This document shows, piece after piece, positions 58,610-64,000 of a DNA stretch of 64,000 nucleotides. The stretch is from NCBI GenBank assembly GCA_024449915.1, contig JAMZAV010000308.1, positions 310,001 to 374,000 of the forward strand, in the 5' to 3' direction. Position numbers and translations under genes: made by a program. The notes beneath the pieces are model-generated. The model did no database searches, had not been told where the DNA came from, and saw nothing but the letters and a program-made list of their open reading frames with translations. The stretch comes from Sweltsa coloradensis. Its lineage: Eukaryota; Arthropoda; Insecta; Plecoptera; Chloroperlidae. Numbering within the stretch: the stretch's first letter is position 1; every line of letters starts with the position of its first letter.

Positions 58610-60090
58610 CGGACAGAAATGTGATGCATATACGATAGCTTTTCTCCATTACTATTTTGCTGTTGATTTCTTGTGTTCACTTTTATTTGTATCCATCCTA
58701 TCCTTTCTCCAACATAGAATACAAACAAACGTCTACACAATTCAAAATTGCCATATACTGTTTGACCCATTTTCTCCCAGCTCCAGATTAAGGGCATACA
58801 AGACACAGGGTCGTGTGTTCCGCACCGGGACTCCGGTCATGTTGAGTGATATTTCTACCTTCATTCATTATTAAAAAGGTGGGAAAGTGTTTTTATCCAA
58901 GTCGTTTCTCTGTGACATTGTTTTCAAGATCTTGAGAACACTCCTAAAAGAATGAGGCAGAGAGAAAGAACGAGAGCTCAGTTGTGAGTGAGAATAGGTA
59001 ATGCCCTAGTACACAAGGGATCACAGCCTTGGATTTCCAAGGAGGGCGCGCACGGGAGAGAAAAGCCAGCAACGGCAACAAACCATAATCACACTTGTAT
59101 ATTTAATTTTCTAATTTAGTGTTTCACATTTTACCTTAAATATTATATAAACTGTAGTAAGTAGAATTTCAAGTTAAGGAAACGTGCACAGATTAACATT
59201 CATAACGCGATGGCTCAAAAATAAGAATGCTTTTTATATGAATATATAATTTGGGGTTTCATAATGACTTTATATTCTTACTCTGAACACGCTACTCGGA
59301 AGCATATATTAAAATGAATAAGTAATTGAACTTACTACTGTATTGGATGGCAGTTATGTGATGAACGTTTCATTTTGTACTTGGTTTTTAGCAGAATGTT
59401 TAAGGTTGCATTTAATTAGTATGCACTGTGTTATTTCAAAAGTTGAATCCGCGCATCAGTTTAATTGCAACCGTAGAAAAGTATTTAACTGGTTAATATG
59501 TTGTTATCGTATTCATTTGTTTTTAAGAACAACATTATGATTGTGTCAATCGTTGGGTCACAATGCGTCCTCTATTGCTTGCGGATGTGGTAATGTTCCC
59601 AACCTAGCAATCTTTGCAAGTAAATGTGTGGGTGAACAGGATATTACGAGTAATGTAACTAATCAAATGAATGGTCGACTCTTGACGTGTGCATTGTATC
59701 ATTTATATGATCATTTACTAAATCTGGGCGTATCACAGTAGTTAGGCAAATATCCCATTTCAGCTCCCCCCCCCCACCCCCACCCCAATATTATCCTTGA
59801 GCCTCCATTGAAGTAAACCAAACAAAGGTTAAATAATGTATTACGTGTGAGCCTTCTTCAAAGTTGATTGAATTCCGTACAATAAACTTTCACAAATATA
59901 TTTTAACCCAAGTACATTTCACTATTGACAATAATAATAATATTGTTATGCCCGTTGTAGTAATTTTCTGGGTAACGGTTTGATAACAATTTATACAAAA
60001 TTGTGACCCGTAATTAAACAGGAAAATATAAATGATTGTTGAGGTACTACATCAATAAAGTGATTAATCTTTCGACATGTTGATTTGTTG
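58610..60090. other. No firm gene
   Basis: AT-rich with a C-rich tract at 59766-59786. A tRNA-like GTGTGTTCCGCACCGGGAC is at about 58816. Open frames at 59343-59741 are contiguous but resemble AT-rich noise. Confidence 0.4.
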
Positions 60091-60099
60091 TGATGTGTG

Positions 60100-61520
60100 T
60101 TAATTTTTAGAGGCAGCGATTTTATTAAAAGCTAGTAGAAAGTGTTCATAGAAAGGATTTCTTGTTGTTTAATGTTATTCAAGAGATGCTATTTTAACTT
60201 TGTTTGTAGGGACAAAATACTGTGATGAAAAATTGGTACTCGCTTTGAGGATGTAAATATGTATTTCGTGATAAATTTTCAGAATAATATTTGTCTTTCG
60301 TTTACTTTTTATTTTAGCTGCAACAATTTGTAGAACGTCTCTGATGTTCCCTTTCCTCTGTGTGTGAATATTCATCAAGCTAGGAGACACTTACGTAGTT
60401 TTGTGATATTAACATTCATAGTCAAAACACAAACAAAATTTAGTAATTCTCTTCAAAGAATGCCGAAAAAACATCAGTGATTCACATTTGTTTGTAACAT
60501 TACAAAAAAGATGACTAAACATTGAAAACAACAATGGGATGTCATTTGCAATATTCAAATTCTTAGACAAAACACCAGTTTAGACCTCGCTAACGTTAAA
60601 TTTGTTGGTTCGCATACAATTATTTGTCAATACTTGCCCTAAAACTCAAATCAAGAACAAGTCTAAATTCAATTGATCTAACTCTGACCAATGCATGAAA
60701 TGCAAAAAATTAAGAAATATTGTATTGCACATCATTTTTTAATTATTGCGCCTCATAAATACTTTCATTTAAACGATATAAATGAAATATTTTCAATTTT
60801 GGTGGAGGTGCCGGGTCCGCGTGAATTATGTTATATTTATTTTATTACAAGTTTTTCTTGTTGTTTAATATTATTTTATGGGTGCAATATTTAGCTTTGA
60901 GATCAATGACAATGTACTGTGATTAATAATGGATGCAATAGTCGAGTTATGGGTAATCGATGGTCTAAATTAAGTTCTTAAAACATTATCTTTTCTGTCC
61001 AATTTACGTAGAATGGTATTTGCGCGTAGCATAATTTATATTTTAACTGCAAAAATTTGTAGAACGTCTCTCATGTTCCCACTCCACTATGTTTGGATAT
61101 TTATCAAGCCAGAAGACACTTGAGTAGTTTTGGGAAATTAAAATTATTAGTCAAAACTGAAACAAAATTTAGTAATTATCTTGAAAGATTGCCGAGAACA
61201 ACCATCGGTGTTGTTACATTTGTTTGTTAAATAACAAAAAATATAACTGAAAACAACCAAAGGACTAATAATTTTAAATTCAAATTTAAAACAAAACGAC
61301 GGTTTAGAACAGCAAACTATTGTTTATTCATATTCAATATTTGACCTGAATATCGAATCTACTCTTTGTTTAAATCCCGTTAAGCTTTATCATACCAAAT
61401 GAAATGTTATGCATTATACCAAATATGTTGAGTTTCATATTTAAGTACTAAATCACTTGTATAATACTCTTTTTCTATGCTGTGAATATATTTCCACTTT
61501 TGGTGGAGGTGCCGGGTCCT
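60100..61520. repeat. Diverged tandem duplication, two units of about 700 bp
   Basis: Unit 1 (about 60100-60820) and unit 2 (about 60821-61520) share TTTCTTGTTGTTTAAT, ATTTGTAGAACGTCTCT, ATCAAGC then AGACACTT, AAACAAAATTTAGTAATT, and both finish with TTTTGGTGGAGGTGCCGGGT. Divergence is clearly higher than in the 25-kb pair. The terminal motif also occurs at 27664-27724, which suggests that each unit is a copy of one mobile element inserted or amplified head to tail. Confidence 0.75.
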
Positions 61521-61764
61521 TGTAAATGTTTTAATGTTATTTGTATCGTACGGCATATTCTTTCGGAGCGTCAAAGATTATTATAGACCACCTGTTATCC
61601 CAGTCATCGTCTCGACTATAAAGGCTCTGTTTTAGATAAAAAGTATTTAAAAATGAAGGATAACGTCTCCTCCCTAGAATAAAATATTATATAAAACAAA
61701 TAATATATTTTCATTTCATAATTATACATAATACACAAATCCCGAATAAAATGTACATTTCATA

Positions 61765-61850
61765 CACAGGGAGCTTGAACATTGCACGCAGTATCTAAAT
61801 CGAGAGGTCACCGCTTCGATACCGGCATACGGCATTCCTGACTTGAAATA
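61765..61850 (+). repeat. Worn tRNA-like SINE head
   Basis: GGAGCTTGAACATTGCACGC, then ATCTAAATCGAGAGGTCA and CCGCTTCGATACCGGC keep the spacing of the SINE heads at 2222 and 6044 (A box, GAGAGGTC/GGGAGGTC, B box) and are followed by a TTCCTGACTTGAA block, again as in that family. Heavily mutated. Confidence 0.4.
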
Positions 61851-61859
61851 GACTGGGAT

Positions 61860-63720
61860 ATTTTAAGGTTTTGTGTTTTTTGTTTTCTCTATAAATATTT
61901 GTATTTTCATTTCTGGTGTAAAAATACTCGTTTAAATGTTCTAGAGGTCAGTTATTGATGTATGCACAGAAAGTCATCGACTTTTAATTTAAATTGTGTC
62001 TTGGACAGTTTCCAATAATCTCAAAAATCAAACAACTAATGCAAATGTAGTAGTTTTTTTAATCATGGCGCATATCAAAACCTAGTTGTGGAAACTCAGT
62101 TAAGTTGAACCTTCCACATTGAAATGCCAGGAAACTTTAAATTAGATTAAAACTAGTCTCAAGACTAGTCTAGTGAGACGTTTAAGTCGATGCTCTTTTT
62201 AAGTAGAGAATACTCTATAATAACATGTGAACTCGACAATTTTAACTTCATGTTTTATCCAATCATTGCTAAAATCTGACAGTAAACACAATGTAGCCAA
62301 TAGTATGTTGCACAAACCATTACGAAAATTTAAGCAGTAGTAACATCAATTATTATAATAGTGTTTCTTAAAAGTTTATAAATATATAATTTGCATGGTA
62401 TCTAAATTGCGGGTTTGTCATGCATTAAACTGAACAGAGCAGTTGAAACACTTCTTCTTTAACGTACTCTAGTTGCTGGTAATAAAGTAGTTACCACAAG
62501 CCAGCCGAGTTATTTCAACCTAAACGTCTAGCTTAAGCTTGAAAGGCAAAAGTTACAGGAAATGGCCATCATGATATTAGCACTGTCCTCCTCCAGTCTT
62601 AACTTAAGCAGACATTCTCTTTGTCGGGGAGACTTAAGAAACTAGATGAAATCCTTGGTAAATTGCGCATGAACGATTTACTGCTCTGCCGGTCGCTTTC
62701 CTATGCGAAGCAGATAGTCCATTCTAAACCTAAAAGGCTATATTTATGCAAGTTGGTATTTTAAAGGTAACGAGATTAAGTTTAATTTGTACGTACCACA
62801 CATCTTCCCTGCTATCACCGAGTACAAACGCAATTTAAATAGTACGTACGCCCTTTACTTACGACGGGTTTGTCGGCTTTTGAATACGTGCCCAACTTAT
62901 CAAGTCAGCTGCGATGTTGAACAGAACGCACCGCCGCCCGGCCTCAGCCCATGTAGCCTCGCGACGATGAGCCAACCGCCTAATCTATGTATAAATCATC
63001 AATTTATTACACTCTCTGTTTCAACTTATCTCGAGTTGATTCTACTTTAGTAAAACAGTGATGTTGTGTTCCTGGCCTATAGCATGTAACGCGCATTATG
63101 AATAGAGAATGGACAGGGGTGCAGAACCTTCGAAAGATAATCGTCGGAAAATGGGTTGAAATTTATCTCGTTTTTTAGTCAAACATTTTTACGTTTTAGT
63201 CATCAAGGATTGTCGTTGCAAACAATTATGAGATGATTCAATTTTTAAAGCACTTGTAAAATGATAAATTCCAAAATATATTTATTTTACTTTGTCAAGT
63301 TAAAACAAAATCAATTATTGTTGAAAAAATAAATACCGCGACAAAATGTGTTGTCAATTTGTTTATTTTGATGACACGTAAATCATAAATAAACTGCGTG
63401 ACAGGGGTGTCAATGTTATCATGTTTTATCAAAACGGCGTATTTTTAGTGTGTGCACATTTTTTCTCATCATAAAATTAAATTGTTTATGTGACCAAACG
63501 ATGTAATGTACTTTATTACACTTTTGAGACAAATACAGTACATAAAACTAGAATTTTTTACTTTTGCGTTTTGGTGCAGAGTCGTAATTGTTGAAATAAA
63601 AATCTCGTTTTACCGAGTTTTATATTATTGTAAAAGTATATAAGATTTAGTGTTATTATTACGTACAATTTTTCAACAAATTTAGTAGACAGAAAACGCT
63701 CTAAGAATATGTGACTTGGT
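61860..63720. other. No firm gene
   Basis: AT-rich apart from 62640-63000, which is more balanced and open on the plus strand to a TAG at 63048-63050 (NLNSTYALYLRRVCRLLNT, then VEQNAPPPGLSPCSLA). No start, donor or acceptor of quality was found for it. Confidence 0.35.
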
Positions 63721-63828
63721 AAAATGATGTTTCAGTTAATTTGGTTGTCTGTGACATGTATTCCAATTCCACTGCTTAATTTCGTAAGCGTTTTTGAGAT
63801 GATTTATCGCAATTTTCTTTCTTTACAG

Positions 63829-63936
63829 AGTGCGAATAAATTAATTTTAGTTTGCTCAGCCTCGCTTCTCTGTTTTGTGAGACAATGTTGGATTTCCGCT
63901 CAAGCATCAGATTGTACACTCGACTGGTTTCTTTAA
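63829..63936 (+). CDS. Candidate terminal exon, unknown protein
   Basis: A very strong acceptor (AATTTTCTTTCTTTACAG, ends 63828) opens a phase-0 frame of 35 codons, SANKLILVCSASLLCFVRQC, then ISAQASDCTLDWFL, ending TAA at 63934-63936. The first part is hydrophobic, so it may be a membrane segment. The frame also stays open upstream to an ATG at 63724, so an unspliced 70-residue reading is the alternative. Confidence 0.32.
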   Translation, partial: SANKLILVCSASLLCFVRQCWISAQASDCTLDWFL

Positions 63937-64000
63937 ATGCTTCATCACCAAACAAATTTTAACACTATTTTCATTCTAGATTTTATGATCATTTTCTGTA

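Overview
The window reads as AT-rich, intron-rich, repeat-laden animal DNA, most likely from an invertebrate and plausibly a marine one. The evidence is the absence of bacterial-type gene packing, a metazoan-type intron-containing tRNA-Tyr, a 5S-rRNA-derived SINE, several tRNA-derived SINEs, LINE C-terminal fragments, a Penelope-like GIY-YIG fragment, many microsatellites, and coding sequence in short pieces with splice signals. I cannot name the species.

The one gene I can defend well is a two-exon gene on the + strand (9757-9805 joined to 15079-15470). It has a compact promoter with CCAAT, CRE-like and CACGTG sites just upstream. It encodes a predicted 146-residue glycoprotein with an N-terminal hydrophobic segment, four cysteines, four N-glycosylation sequons, a second membrane segment and a basic tail. 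I recognise no family. Its 5.3-kb intron holds a piggyBac-like MITE and a tandem repeat interrupted by a Helitron-like element.

Other coding evidence is weaker and is given as candidate exons: a phase-compatible trio at 46629-49884, a pair at 54452-55165, and single exons at 17961, 32729, 33723, 55584, 58382 and 63829. A decayed minus-strand coding region lies at 985-1860. Most of these would need transcript evidence.

Region by region: 1-800 is a Penelope-like C-terminus sandwiched in a 70-bp inverted repeat, then a (TTA)n tract. 985-6300 holds the decayed minus-strand ORF, tRNA-Tyr, two copies of one SINE and a minisatellite. 7.1-9.5 kb holds a LINE tail and a (TGTC)n tract. 9.5-15.5 kb is the main gene. 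15.8-20 kb holds minisatellites, a LINE 3' end and a 5S-SINE. 21.7-22.5, 31.3-32.1 and 50.8-51.2 kb hold further copies of the Helitron-like family. 25.3-26.9 and 60.1-61.5 kb are long diverged tandem duplications. 36-38 kb is a nest of repeats, a tRNA-SINE and a long-TIR MITE. 39.3-42.2 kb is a 2.84-kb inverted-repeat element with a near-perfect target duplication and a LINE fragment inside. The remainder is AT-rich DNA in which I see nothing specific.

The recurring theme is non-autonomous mobile DNA. No intact transposase or reverse transcriptase is present, so every family seen here must have been moved by enzymes encoded elsewhere.
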